DNA from: Apostichopus japonicus
Taxonomy: Eukaryota; Echinodermata; Holothuroidea; Aspidochirotida; Stichopodidae
Length of the DNA stretch: 64,000 nt
Direction of reading: 5' to 3'
NCBI RefSeq assembly: GCF_037975245.1
Contig: NC_092562.1
Location: 29,651,554 to 29,715,553 of the forward strand
Shown here: positions 25,888 through 37,700 of the stretch, in pieces
Layout of the letters: the number at the start of each line of letters is the position of its first letter
Position numbering within the stretch: the first letter of the stretch is position 1
Notes under the pieces: generated by a model
What the model was told of the DNA's origin: nothing
Database searches by the model: none
Seen by the model: only the letters and a program-made list of their open reading frames with translations
Made by a program: the position numbers and the translations under genes

Positions 25888-27108
25888 TGTAACGACACGT
25901 CAAAGCTCATTGTTTGTCGTTAGCGTTAACAAGTATTTTCTCCAATCAAATGTTTTACCTTGGGTTGATTCTTTTACATTTTTAGACGCTTTACAGAAAT
26001 TGTTTGTTAGATAAAATCTTATAAGGGGGTGTCACTTGCTTGATTTATGAACAACTGTTAAGGGGGAACTCTCTCTTGTTGACCGACTTTGGAGGTCACT
26101 GAGTAGGACGTCTAGTTTACGTTCCGGGGGGCCAAAAATGTTAGGTCTGGGTAAATCTTAACCAGCACGCATGTCGTATTTAATTGTGTTTTATTGGTTG
26201 ATGGTTGTAGACTGGGCGTGGTTTATGTTTCTAATAGGTTTAAGTGTAGGTTCACACGTTATAGGTATAGGAAGTAGTTTCTGTTTAAAAGCAACTGCGG
26301 GCTCGGACCAGGGGGGTGAGGAGGATTCCATGCTCGGACGAGGGGCGGTTCCCGGCTCGGAATAGGAGGGGTAGAACGAATGTGACCATGAGTTAGGAGA
26401 CGAACGAGTCATCTATTGGCAAAAACAGTGGTGGAACAGCCCAGGAAGTCGGATCGGACGACAAGTAAAATAACCCAGAAGACCAGGTTCAACACTTCGG
26501 TTCATCTGCGCCGCAGTTCACCAATCCGCCAACTGCGCCGCCAATCACCAATCCGCCAACTGCGCCGCTGATCACCAATCCGCCAACTGCGCCGCTGATC
26601 ACCAATCCGCCAACTGCGCCGCCGATCACCAATCCGCCAACTGCGCCGCCGATCACCAATTCGCCAACTGCGCCGCCAATCACCAATCCGCCAACTGCGC
26701 CGCTGATCACCAATCCGCCAACTGCGCCGCCAATCACCAATCCGCCAACTGCGCCGCCGTTCACCATTCCGCCAACTGCGCCGCAGTTCATCAATCCGCC
26801 AACTGCGCCGCCGTTCACCATAGCCCAATCTTCAGCGCCGAAGTCTATCGTTCTGCCCTCCGTGTCGAGACCCGCCATTAGTAATGTACTGTGTTGTATT
26901 TAACTTCATCGACTTCTAAGCATGTGTTAAAACCTGGTTTCGTATTTAATAATTGCCTCTGTAATGCACGACCACTGTGCACCATCTTGACATGTATATA
27001 GATCGTAAATAAACGGGTAAACTTTAATATCTCCTGTCGACAGCCTCATTCCTGTGTTCCCGCATTTCCACTCTTCCTTGCGCTCACCACCGAGGACGGC
27101 GCGTTACA
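25888..27108 (+). repeat. 5' LTR
   Basis: It is 1,221 bp, TG...CA bounded with the inverted ends TGTAACG/CGTTACA. A TATA-like TTATAAGG lies at about 26,018 and an AATAAA signal near 27,006-27,011. A 27-bp minisatellite occupies about 26,510-26,822. It is identical to the 3' LTR except for the substitution noted at 26661. Confidence 0.95.
26510..26822. repeat. 27-bp minisatellite inside the 5' LTR (about 12 units)
   Basis: The units are of the type ATCACCAATCCGCCAACTG followed by CGCCGCC. Because 27 bp is nine codons, all frames stay open: the minus strand reads repeated GAVGGLVIG, the plus strand ITNPPTAPP. The same array is in the 3' LTR at about 31,115-31,427. Coding use is not supported. 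Confidence 0.92.
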
Positions 27109-27109
27109 T

Positions 27110-27129
27110 TGGTGGCAGCGGTGGGATTC
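27110..27129 (+). other. Primer binding site, tRNA-Leu type
   Basis: TGGTGGCAGCGGTGGGATTC starts two bases after the 5' LTR. It is complementary over 20 bases to the 3' end (acceptor with CCA, into the T stem) of a common animal leucine tRNA, as I recall that tRNA. This would prime minus-strand DNA synthesis. Confidence 0.85.
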
Positions 27130-27161
27130 CAGTGCGTTCGTTTTGGTTAGAGCGAAGGAAG

Positions 27162-27514
27162 ATGTCGGACAACCCTCCACTCGTCAACCAGATAGGTCCG
27201 GTATCCAAGCTCCAGCTGACTTTACTGCCCAAGGACGAGAGTGGGGAAGCCCCCGGACCATGTGGAGGGATGATGGTAGGCCGAGGGGAGATCCCATCCA
27301 TCGACCGAATTGGGGAACTCCTTTGAGTGCCCTTTTGCAGAAGTACCAGACAAAGAGCAGAAATGACGACAGATTGGATAGGTTAAAATCGATCAAGTTT
27401 TGGACATGTGGAGAAATAGGCCACTTCAGAAGGAATTGCCCTATGCTTAAGAAATACGAGAGCCGACCGGATAACGTAAAGAAGACGGAAAACGAGCAGA
27501 AGTCGGATTCGTAA
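27162..27514 (+). pseudogene. gag remnant with degenerate CCHC zinc knuckle
   Basis: An ATG at 27162 opens a short frame (MSDNPPLVNQ..., ending 27326) that looks like a gag N terminus. A second frame (to 27514) contains FWTCGEIGHFRRNC, a retroviral-type CCHC knuckle whose first cysteine is phenylalanine (CX2C becomes FX2C). The two pieces are in different frames, and the total is far shorter than a usual gag of several hundred residues, so capsid is deleted. The protease frame overlaps the end of this one at +1. Confidence 0.75.
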
Positions 27515-27545
27515 GCGGAGTCCGACCTTTCCGCAAGGGGAGCCC

Positions 27546-28547
27546 GCAATACCACTTTTTAGGAACAGAGTCCGGTCCGTTGGTACCCGTGGTTTGTACG
27601 TGAAGGGACAGCTGGAAGGGGTCGATGTGAATTTCTTAGTCGACACCGGGGCTGAGTTCACTGTTATGCAAACCAAGTTCTTGGAGCAACTGTGCGCGAA
27701 GAGGGATATGGCCCTTGCCGACGTTGCAGAGAATTTGGCGGGAGCGGACGGTAGACCACTGTACAGTATAGGACGTGGTAGATTCCTGGTAAAAGTGGGG
27801 AAACTAGAAGCGATGCATGATATTTGGGTGGCAGATATAGACGCTGATGCACTTCTTGGGTACGAATTCAAACAGAGATTCGATTGCACGATAGCCGCTG
27901 GAAAGGGGGAGATGACCATTGGTGGACTACAACAGAGTACCGTTGAGGAAAAGCTTGATAGGTGCAGAGTTGTGTTAGCCAGGACGGTGGTTGTTCCTGC
28001 CTCGAGCGAAGGGATGGCGACGGCCCGAGTCCCAGGCTGGAAAATGCAAGGAGAATCTGCTGTTGTGGAGTGTAGCGAGAAATTTCTTGAGAAGCACCCT
28101 GTGATAATCGCTAGGGCCATTGTGGACCTCAATAAGGAAACCGCACCTTTACGACTAATGAATCCGACGAGCAGACCCCTAATACTTTACGAAGGCACTA
28201 CTGTGGGTGAATGTCTTTCTGCAGAAGAAATAGGCATTAAAGAAACAACAGTAGCCCGTCGTACGACCAGGGAGAAAAGCGTTGTAGAATTCAAGGAGAA
28301 ATATGCAACTCTGGACAAACATTTGCAGAAGGTAGCAGAGAAGAGCTCTGATTACCTTGGTGACGCGGAAGCGATATTGGCGAAGAAACTTCCGGCCGAT
28401 AATGCAGACGTCTTTGCTTTATGTAAAGGGGACCTTGGGCGCACTGACTTGGTCCAACATGCAATCGACACCGGAACTTCTAGGCCAATTCGACAGGCCC
28501 GCGTCGCCTCCCGGTATACCGTAAGGAAGAGGCCGAGAAAGAGGTAG
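27546..28547 (+). pseudogene. pol remnant: aspartic protease and start of reverse transcriptase
   Basis: The frame is open from upstream of 27546 without a convincing ATG, as expected if it is reached by frameshifting from gag. The protease active site is FLVDTGAEFTVM near 27,630-27,665. The later ALLGYEFKQRFDC block (near 27,850-27,885) matches the second conserved block of retropepsins. The frame then runs through a linker to the region before reverse transcriptase (ending in TSRPIRQA near 28,480-28,499). There, loss of one C in a C run shifts the frame by -1, and the ORF ends at 28547 in basic nonsense. The shifted frame continues only to a stop at about 28,604 and lacks a block before the VVLVRKK motif. 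The polymerase core (YxDD), RNase H and integrase are missing. Confidence 0.85.
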
Positions 28548-28604
28548 AAAAAGTTGTACTGGTCCGGAAGAAGCAGATTTTTCATTCCCTAGAAGAACTC
28601 AAAT

Positions 28605-29247
28605 AGTTGATTGTGTAGCTGTACCACGCACCTCTCGGCACTGTAAGAAAACAGCTAAAACTAGATAGACCGTCCCTTAAAGTTACGCACCAGCCAGAAA
28701 TGTAAACATCCCCGTAAAAGATTGGAAAAAGTCCGCAGCGTTGGAGGTCATCGTTGGGTGTGAAGGCTGTAGAAATAGACGTAAATGTTTACAAATACTT
28801 TGTTTGTGACGAAAAACGAAAGGTTGGCCAGAAAACTTTACCCTTCATCCGCCCCTACTTTTAATTGATATCTGTCAGCAAGTCACCAGACCACCACCGA
28901 TGTACCACGGCTAGCGCTAGCAAAGGCTGAACTAAACCTGGAACAAAGACTTCTTATGTCAAGCCCAGACGGAATTTTGACTACCGGAATCCCCCCTCCT
29001 CGTAAGCTACCTGTCTGGCATAAATCACTGTTTTAGGTACTACCAGTTAGTGAATTGTTTTGTCTGAACACACAGTACTTTTCACACTTGTTCACTTGCT
29101 TTCGCAGGAGTAGCTTATTTCAAACCCTTAATTTGCAAATCGCCGGAGAGAGATTAGACTTAATATTATTTATCTTACTGTATGTGCTGTATAGTGCATT
29201 GAAGAATCTTGCCAATCGAAACTGTTAAGACTATACCAACGCCTGCC
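28605..29247. other. Non-coding interior of the LTR retrotransposon
   Basis: This stretch lies where the rest of pol should be. I could recognise no reverse transcriptase, RNase H or integrase motif in any frame. It may hold the promoter or 5' leader of the downstream zinc-finger gene. Confidence 0.5.
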
Positions 29248-29925
29248 ATGTCGAAAATGTACGACCAAGAATTTAAATGCAAAGTCTGCAGGAAACGCTA
29301 CCAACAAGTTTCTGACTTAGAAAGACATTTTACAGAAAAGCATGCGGCTAATGACAAAAGGCATAAATGTTCTTCTTGCGATTATTCCTCTAACAAAAGG
29401 AGTGATGTTATTAGACACAACAGTAGCCGCCATGGGGAAGCAAAGACGAGGTCGTTCACCACAACGGAGGAAAAGCGCCCGTTAACGGAAGCTGGATCAA
29501 GCGGGATGAGATCGCCTCCAAAAGTACAGAGACTGGGATCCCCACCGAAAACCAAAAATAAAGCTGAAGGCTGGCCCACACTTCAACAGATCTTGGGATC
29601 GCCAACAGAGGAGACTGCGCTCATAGCGACAAACGAGACTGAGGCAAACCTGTCGTTAACGGAGGTGCCTCCCACGCCATATGTCACCCCGGTACGAGGC
29701 CAGGAAAATGGGGAAAATAACATACAAGGATCGGACTTTCGAAAGGTGGTAGCGAAACACCTGTGTGAGCGTTGTAACGATAAACAGACAAACCTTGGTT
29801 TCCTCCGAGAAAAAATCGTCACCGAAGTTTTTAACGACGGGCGAGTAAACGTGACGGTTCATAAGTTTGAAGAAACGAGTAAGAAGAGCAGCCAGACAGG
29901 GGAGAGGAACAACACACTAACCTAA
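29248..29925 (+). CDS. C2H2 zinc-finger protein encoded by the LTR retrotransposon
   Basis: This intact 225-residue frame starts at ATG 29248 (context GCC ATG T; the frame is open further upstream but without a better ATG). Two adjacent C2H2 fingers lie near residues 7-60. Finger 1 is KCKVCRKRY...LERHFTEKH and finger 2 is HKCSSCDYSS...VIRHNSSRH; both have the CX2CX12HX4H spacing. A Ser/Thr/Pro-rich middle follows, then a C-terminal part with HLCERCNDKQTN and a basic tail. It lies between the pol remnant and the 3' LTR, where retroviruses and some retrotransposons place an extra gene. It has no signal peptide or transmembrane segment, so it is not an envelope gene. It probably acts in the nucleus on nucleic acid. 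Origin by capture of a host gene is an inference. Its integrity contrasts with the broken gag and pol. Confidence 0.8.
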   Translation: MSKMYDQEFKCKVCRKRYQQVSDLERHFTEKHAANDKRHKCSSCDYSSNKRSDVIRHNSSRHGEAKTRSFTTTEEKRPLTEAGSSGMRSPPKVQRLGSPPKTKNKAEGWPTLQQILGSPTEETALIATNETEANLSLTEVPPTPYVTPVRGQENGENNIQGSDFRKVVAKHLCERCNDKQTNLGFLREKIVTEVFNDGRVNVTVHKFEETSKKSSQTGERNNTLT

Positions 29926-30492
29926 GAGACTACGGAGAACGTCGCCGCGAGAGACGCGCCGCGAGACAGTGCGCCGCAAGTCAGATTCCGCCAAAGCGAC
30001 GAAGCTTCGTTCGGACCTTGTTTTTATTTCTGTTGGACGATTTTACATGTACTTGCTGATTTTGTTCTATGTATTATGATTGCCTTTGGAAACCACACGT
30101 TACCGTATATGATTTGCAAGACGGGAGTGAACTTCATTCCAACGTTGGTGCTTTTGTTACGTGATTTGAACATTAAGCTTCATTATATACGCATGTTGTA
30201 AATATTTTTCCAACTTTATACTGGACACTTTGATTTTTCATTGTGTTTGTTATACTGGACACTTTGATTTTTCCTTGTGTTTGTTATACTGGACACATTG
30301 ATTTTTCCTTATGTTTGTTTAGTTGAGAGAACATCTGTTATAGAATGGACGCTTCATATTATTCATACTTACTACTCTTTTCCAAGTTGCTAAGTACTGC
30401 GATCGAACGGTATGTGTTTACTATGTTTCATTATTTTCTTTTAAAAGAGCTAAGTTAAATGCGGGACGCATTTCATTCTCGGGTGGGAAAGA
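29926..30492. other. 3' non-coding region and polypurine tract of the LTR retrotransposon
   Basis: This is AT-rich DNA after the zinc-finger stop codon. It contains three direct copies of TTATACTGGACACTTTGATTTTT or a close variant (about 30,214-30,310). It ends in the polypurine tract GGGTGGGAAAGA directly before the 3' LTR. Confidence 0.75.
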
Positions 30493-31713
30493 TGTAACGA
30501 CACGTCAAAGCTCATTGTTTGTCGTTAGCGTTAACAAGTATTTTCTCCAATCAAATGTTTTACCTTGGGTTGATTCTTTTACATTTTTAGACGCTTTACA
30601 GAAATTGTTTGTTAGATAAAATCTTATAAGGGGGTGTCACTTGCTTGATTTATGAACAACTGTTAAGGGGGAACTCTCTCTTGTTGACCGACTTTGGAGG
30701 TCACTGAGTAGGACGTCTAGTTTACGTTCCGGGGGGCCAAAAATGTTAGGTCTGGGTAAATCTTAACCAGCACGCATGTCGTATTTAATTGTGTTTTATT
30801 GGTTGATGGTTGTAGACTGGGCGTGGTTTATGTTTCTAATAGGTTTAAGTGTAGGTTCACACGTTATAGGTATAGGAAGTAGTTTCTGTTTAAAAGCAAC
30901 TGCGGGCTCGGACCAGGGGGGTGAGGAGGATTCCATGCTCGGACGAGGGGCGGTTCCCGGCTCGGAATAGGAGGGGTAGAACGAATGTGACCATGAGTTA
31001 GGAGACGAACGAGTCATCTATTGGCAAAAACAGTGGTGGAACAGCCCAGGAAGTCGGATCGGACGACAAGTAAAATAACCCAGAAGACCAGGTTCAACAC
31101 TTCGGTTCATCTGCGCCGCAGTTCACCAATCCGCCAACTGCGCCGCCAATCACCAATCCGCCAACTGCGCCGCTGATCACCAATCCGCCAACTGCGCCGC
31201 TGATCACCAATCCGCCAACTGCGCCGCCGATCACCAATCCGCCAACTGCGCCGCCGATCACCAATCCGCCAACTGCGCCGCCAATCACCAATCCGCCAAC
31301 TGCGCCGCTGATCACCAATCCGCCAACTGCGCCGCCAATCACCAATCCGCCAACTGCGCCGCCGTTCACCATTCCGCCAACTGCGCCGCAGTTCATCAAT
31401 CCGCCAACTGCGCCGCCGTTCACCATAGCCCAATCTTCAGCGCCGAAGTCTATCGTTCTGCCCTCCGTGTCGAGACCCGCCATTAGTAATGTACTGTGTT
31501 GTATTTAACTTCATCGACTTCTAAGCATGTGTTAAAACCTGGTTTCGTATTTAATAATTGCCTCTGTAATGCACGACCACTGTGCACCATCTTGACATGT
31601 ATATAGATCGTAAATAAACGGGTAAACTTTAATATCTCCTGTCGACAGCCTCATTCCTGTGTTCCCGCATTTCCACTCTTCCTTGCGCTCACCACCGAGG
31701 ACGGCGCGTTACA
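30493..31713 (+). repeat. 3' LTR
   Basis: This is the same length and sequence as the 5' LTR, with C at 31266 where the 5' LTR has T. It is followed by the GTAT duplication and the resumed satellite monomer. Confidence 0.95.
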
Positions 31714-34700
31714 GTATATACAGCGCGTTTAGAGATGTCCGGATCGGGGTTAAAACTTCAAGGTCACTTTTGGTCAAGAAATCATTTTTGTTACCGATAG
31801 TAGAGGCATACCACGTAAAAGAGGAACCTTTCTACTTTAAGGTGGTGATAACCGGACATCCTAATAGGCTCCATAACTAAAGTAAATCGATTTTGAAAAA
31901 AATAAAAATTAACCATTTTTCTGATCATTACACATTACGTATATACAGCGCGTTTAGAGATGTCCGGATCGGGGTTAAAACTTTAAGGTCACTTTTGGTC
32001 AAGAAATCATTTTTGTTACCGATAGTAGAGGTATACCACGTGAAAGAGGAAGCTTTCTACTTTAATGTGGTGCTAACCGGACATGCCAGTAGGCTCCATA
32101 ACTAAAGTTAATCGATTTTGAAAAAAATAAAATGTAACCATTTTTCTGATCATTACACACAACGTATATACAGCGCGTTTAGAGAAGGGTCTGTAACGGG
32201 GTTAAAACTTCAAGGTCACTTTTGGTCAAGAAATCATTTTTGTTACCGATAGTAGAGGTATACCACGTGAAAGAGGAACCTTTCTACTTTAATGTGGTGC
32301 TAACCGGACATGCCAGTAGGCTCCATAACTAAAGTTAATCGATTTTGAAAAAAATAAAAATTAACCATTTTTCTGATCATTACACATTTGGTTTATATAC
32401 AGCGCGTTTAGAGATGTCCGGATCGGGGTTAAAACTTCAAGGTCACTTTTGGTCAAGAAATCATTTTTGTTACCGATAATAGAGGTATACCACGTGAAAG
32501 AGGAACCTTTGTACTTTAATGTGGTGCTAACCGGACATGCCAGTAGGCTCCATAACTAAAGTTAATCGATTTTGAAAAAAATAAAATTTAACCATTTTTC
32601 TGATCATTACACACAACGTATATACAGCGCGTTTAGAGAAGGGTCTGTAACGGGGTTAAAATTTCAAGGTCACCTTTGGTCAAGAAATCATTTTTGTTAC
32701 CGATAGTAGAGGTATACCACGTGAAAGAGGAACCTTTCTACTTTAATGTGGTGCTAACCGGACATCCTAGTAGGCTCCATAACTCAAGTAAATCGATTTT
32801 GAAAAAAAATAAAAATTAACCATTTTTCTGATCATTACACATTACGTATATACAGCGCGTTTAGAGAAGGGTCTGTAACGGGGTTAAAACTTCAAGGTCA
32901 CTTTTGGTCAAGAAATCATTTTTGTCACCGATAGTAGAGGTATACCACGGGAAAGAGGAACCTTTCTACTTTAATGTGGTGCTAACCGGACATCCTAGTA
33001 GGCTCCATAACTAAAGTAAATCGATTTTGAAAAAAATAAAAATCATAAATTTTTCTTATCATTACACATAACGTATATACAGCGCGTTTAGAGATGTCCG
33101 GATCGGGGTTAAAACTTCAAGGTCACTTTTGGTCAAGAAATCATTTTTGTTACCGATAGTAGAGGCATACCACGTAAAAGAGGAACCTTTCTACTTTAAG
33201 GTGGTGCTAACCGGACATCCTAGTAGGCTCCATAACTAAAGTTAATCGATTTTGACAAAAATAAAAATTAACCATTTTTCTGATCATTACACATTACGAA
33301 TATACGGCGCGTTTGGAGATGTCCGTATCGGGATTAAAACTTTAAGGTCACTTTTGGTCAAGAAATCATTTTTGTTACCGATAGTAGAGGTATACCACGT
33401 AAAAGAGGAAGCTTTCTACTTTAATGTGGTGCTATCCGGACATCCTAGTAGGCTCCATAACTCAAGTAAATCGATTTTGAAAAAAATAAAAATTAACCTT
33501 TTTTCTGATCATTACACATTACATATATACAGCGCGTTTAGAGAAGGGTCTGTATCGGGGTTAAAACTTCAAGGTCACTTTTGGTCAAGAAATCATTTTT
33601 GTTACCGATAGTAGAGGTATACCACGGGAAAGAGGAACCTTTCTACTTTAATGTGGTGTTAACCGGACATCCTAGTAGGCTCCATAACTAAAGTAAATCG
33701 ATTTTGAAAAAAATAAAAATCATAAATTTTTCTGATCATTACACATAACGTATATACAGCGCGTTTAGAGAAGGGTCTGTATCGGGGTTAAAACTTCAAG
33801 GTCACTTTTGGTCAAGAAATCATTTTTGTTACCGATAGTAGAGGTATACCACGGGAAAGAGGAACCTTTCTACTTTAATGTGGTGATAACCGGACATCCT
33901 AATAGGCTCCATAACTAAAGTAAATCGATTTTGAAAAAAATAAAAATTAACCATTTTTCTGATCATTACACATTACGTATATACAGCGCGTTTAGAGATG
34001 TCCGGATCGGGGTTAAAACTTTAAGGTCACTTTTGGTCAAGAAATCATTTTTGTTACCGATAGTAGAGGTATACCACGGGAAAGAGGAACCTTTCTACTT
34101 TAATGTGGTGCTAACCGGACATGCCAGTAGGCTCCATAACTAAAGTTAATCGATTTTGAAAAAAATAAAATTTAACCATTTTTCTGATCATTACACACAA
34201 CGTATATACAGCGCGTTTAGAGAAGGGTCTGTAACGGGGTTAAAACTTCAAGGTCACTTTTGGTCAAGAAATCATTTTTGTTACCGATAGTAGAGGTATA
34301 CCACGGGAAAGAGGAACCTTTCTACTTTAATGTGGTGATAACCGGACATCCTAATAGGCTCCATAACTAAAGTAAATCGATTTTGAAAAAAATAAAAATT
34401 AACCATTTTTCTGATCATTACACATTACGTATATACAGCGCGTTTAGAGATGTCCGGATCGGGGTTAAAACTTTAAGGTCACTTTTGGTCAAGAAATCAT
34501 TTTTGTTACCGATAGTAGAGGTATACCACGGGAAAGAGGAACCTTTCTACTTTAATGTGGTGCTAACCGGACATGCCAGTAGGCTCCATAACTAAAGTAA
34601 ATCGATTTTGAAAAAAATAAAATTCATAAATTTTTCTGATCATTACACATAACGTATATACAGCGCGTTTAGAGAAGGGTCTGTATCGGGGTTAAAACTT

Positions 34701-37700
34701 CAAGGTCACTTTTGGTCAAGAAATCATTTTTGTTACCGATAGTAGAGGTATACCACGGGAAAGAGGAACCTTTCTACTTTAATGTGGTGATAACCGGACA
34801 TCCTAATAGGCTCCATAACTAAAGTAAATCGATTTTGAAAAAAATAAAAATTAACCATTTTTCTGATCATTACACATTACGTATATACAGCGCGTTTAGA
34901 GATGTCCGGATCGGGGTTAAAAGTTTAAGGTCACTTTTGGTCAAGAAATCATTTTTGTTACCGATAGTAGAGGTATACCACGGGAAAGAGGAACCTTTCT
35001 ACTTTAATGTGGTGCTAACCGGACATGCCAGTAGGCTCCATAACTAAAGTTAATCGATTTTGAAAAAAATAAAATTTAACCATTTTTCTGATCATTACAC
35101 ACAACGTATATACAGCGCGTTTAGAGAAGGGTCTGTAACGGGGTTAAAACTTCAAGGTCACTTTTGGTCAAGAAATCATTTTTGTTACCGATAGTAGAGG
35201 TATACCACGTGAAAGAGGAACCTTTCTACTTTAATGTGGTGCTAACCGGACATGCCAGTAGGCTCCATAACTAAAGTTAATCGATTTTGAAAAAAATAAA
35301 AATTAACCATTTTTCTGATCATTACACATTTGGTTTATATACAGCGCGTTTAGAGATGTCCGGATCGGGGTTAAAACTTCAAGGTCACTTTTGGTCAAGA
35401 AATCATTTTTGTTACCGATAATAGAGGTATACCACGTGAAAGAGGAACCTTTGTACTTTAATGTGGTGCTAACCGGACATGCCAGTAGGCTCCATAACTA
35501 AAGTTAATCGATTTTGAAAAAAATAAAATTTAACCATTTTTCTGATCATTACACATTACGTATATACAGCGCGTTTAGAGAAGGGTCTGTAACGGGGTTA
35601 AAACTTCAAGGTCACCTTTGGTCAAGAAATCATTTTTGTTACCGATAGTAGAGGTATACCACGTGAAAGAGGAACCTTTCTACTTTAATGTGGTGCTAAC
35701 CGGACATGCCAGTAGGCTCCATAACTAAAGTTAATCGATTTTGAAAAAAATAAAAATTAACCATTTTTCTGATCATTACACATTTGGTTTATATACAGCG
35801 CGTTTAGAGATGTCCGGATCGGGGTTAAAACTTTAAGGTCACTTTTGGTCAAGAAATCATTTTTGTTACCGATATTAGAGGTATATCACGTGAAAGAGGA
35901 ACCTGTCTTTTTTAATGTGGTGCTAACCGGACATGCCAGTAGGCTCCATAACTAAAGTTAATCGATTTTGAAAAAAATAAAAATTAACCATTTTTCTGAT
36001 CATTACACACAACGTATATACAGCGCGTTTAGCGAAGGGTCTGTAACGGGGTTAAAACTTCAAGGTCACTTTTGGTCAAGAAATCATTTTTGTTACCGAT
36101 AGTAGAGGTATACCACGGGAAAGAGGAACCTTTCTACTTTAATGTGGTGCTAACCGGACATCCTAGTAGGCTCCATAACTAAAGTAAATCGATTTTGAAA
36201 AAAATAAAAATCATAAATTTTTCTTATCATTACACATAACGTATATACAGCGCGTTTAGAGATGTCCGGATCGGGGTTAAAACTTCAAGGTCACTTTTGG
36301 TCAAGAAATCATTTTTGTTACCGATAGTAGAGGCATACCACGTAAAAGAGGAACCTTTCTACTTTAAGGTGGTGCTAACCGGACATCCTAGTAGGCTCCA
36401 TAACTAAAGTTAATCGATTTTGACAAAAATAAAAATTAACCATTTTTCTGATCATTACACATTACGAATATACGGCGCGTTTGGAGATGTCCGTATCGGG
36501 ATTAAAACTTTAAGGTCACTTTTGGTCAAGAAATCATTTTTGTTACCGATAGTAGAGGTATACCACGTAAAAGAGGAAGCTTTCTACTTTAATGTGGTGC
36601 TATCCGGACATCCTAGTAGGCTCCATAACTCAAGTAAATCGATTTTGAAAAAAATAAAAATTAACCTTTTTTCTGATCATTACACATTACATATATACAG
36701 CGCGTTTAGAGAAGGGTCTGTATCGGGGTTAAAACTTCAAGGTCACTTTTGGTCAAGAAATCATTTTTGTTACCGATAGTAGAGGTATACCACGGGAAAG
36801 AGGAACCTTTCTACTTTAATGTGGTGTTAACCGGACATCCTAGTAGGCTCCATAACTAAAGTAAATCGATTTTGAAAAAAATAAAAATCATAAATTTTTC
36901 TGATCATTACACATAACGTATATACAGCGCGTTTAGAGAAGGGTCTGTATCGGGGTTAAAACTTCAAGGTCACTTTTGGTCAAGAAATCATTTTTGTTAC
37001 CGATAGTAGAGGTATACCACGGGAAAGAGGAACCTTTCTACTTTAATGTGGTGATAACCGGACATCCTAATAGGCTCCATAACTAAAGTAAATCGATTTT
37101 GAAAAAAATAAAAATTAACCATTTTTCTGATCATTACACATTACGTATATACAGCGCGTTTAGAGATGTCCGGATCGGGGTTAAAACTTTAAGGTCACTT
37201 TTGGTCAAGAAATCATTTTTGTTACCGATAGTAGAGGTATACCACGGGAAAGAGGAACCTTTCTACTTTAATGTGGTGCTAACCGGACATGCCAGTAGGC
37301 TCCATAACTAAAGTTAATCGATTTTGAAAAAAATAAAATTTAACCATTTTTCTGATCATTACACACAACGTATATACAGCGCGTTTAGAGAAGGGTCTGT
37401 AACGGGGTTAAAACTTCAAGGTCACTTTTGGTCAAGAAATCATTTTTGTTACCGATAGTAGAGGTATACCACGGGAAAGAGGAACCTTTCTACTTTAATG
37501 TGGTGATAACCGGACATCCTAATAGGCTCCATAACTAAAGTAAATCGATTTTGAAAAAAATAAAAATTAACCATTTTTCTGATCATTACACATTACGTAT
37601 ATACAGCGCGTTTAGAGATGTCCGGATCGGGGTTAAAACTTTAAGGTCACTTTTGGTCAAGAAATCATTTTTGTTACCGATAGTAGAGGTATACCACGGG

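Larger units (their letters stand above)
25888..31713 (+). mobile_element. Young non-autonomous LTR retrotransposon (Ty3/gypsy-like) with a C2H2 gene
   Basis: Two 1,221-bp LTRs in direct orientation (25888-27108 and 30493-31713) begin TGTAACG and end CGTTACA. The only difference I could see is at 26661 (T) versus 31266 (C), so insertion is recent. A 20-base primer binding site (27110-27129) matches the 3' end of a eukaryotic leucine tRNA. A purine-rich tract GGGTGGGAAAGA (30481-30492) precedes the 3' LTR. The interior of 3.4 kb holds a gag remnant with a degenerate zinc knuckle, a protease frame, the first residues of reverse transcriptase after a frameshift, about 600 bp of non-coding DNA, then an intact two-zinc-finger gene. 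Reverse transcriptase core, RNase H and integrase are absent, so mobilisation must have been in trans. The protease style (DTGA and ALLGYEF) suggests Ty3/gypsy. Confidence 0.93.

Noticed and set aside
26489-26878. 129- and 108-residue frames with GAVGGLVIG or RRSWRIGD repeats (also 31094-31483)
   Set aside because: All frames stay open because the LTR minisatellite unit is 27 bp. The frames run antisense to the element.
27383-28132. 249-residue minus-strand frame
   Set aside because: Shadow of the protease/pol frame, which has the DTGA and ALLGY motifs on the plus strand.
29248-29925. Envelope gene in the LTR retrotransposon
   Set aside because: The frame in env position encodes zinc fingers and has no signal peptide, membrane segment or glycoprotein features.
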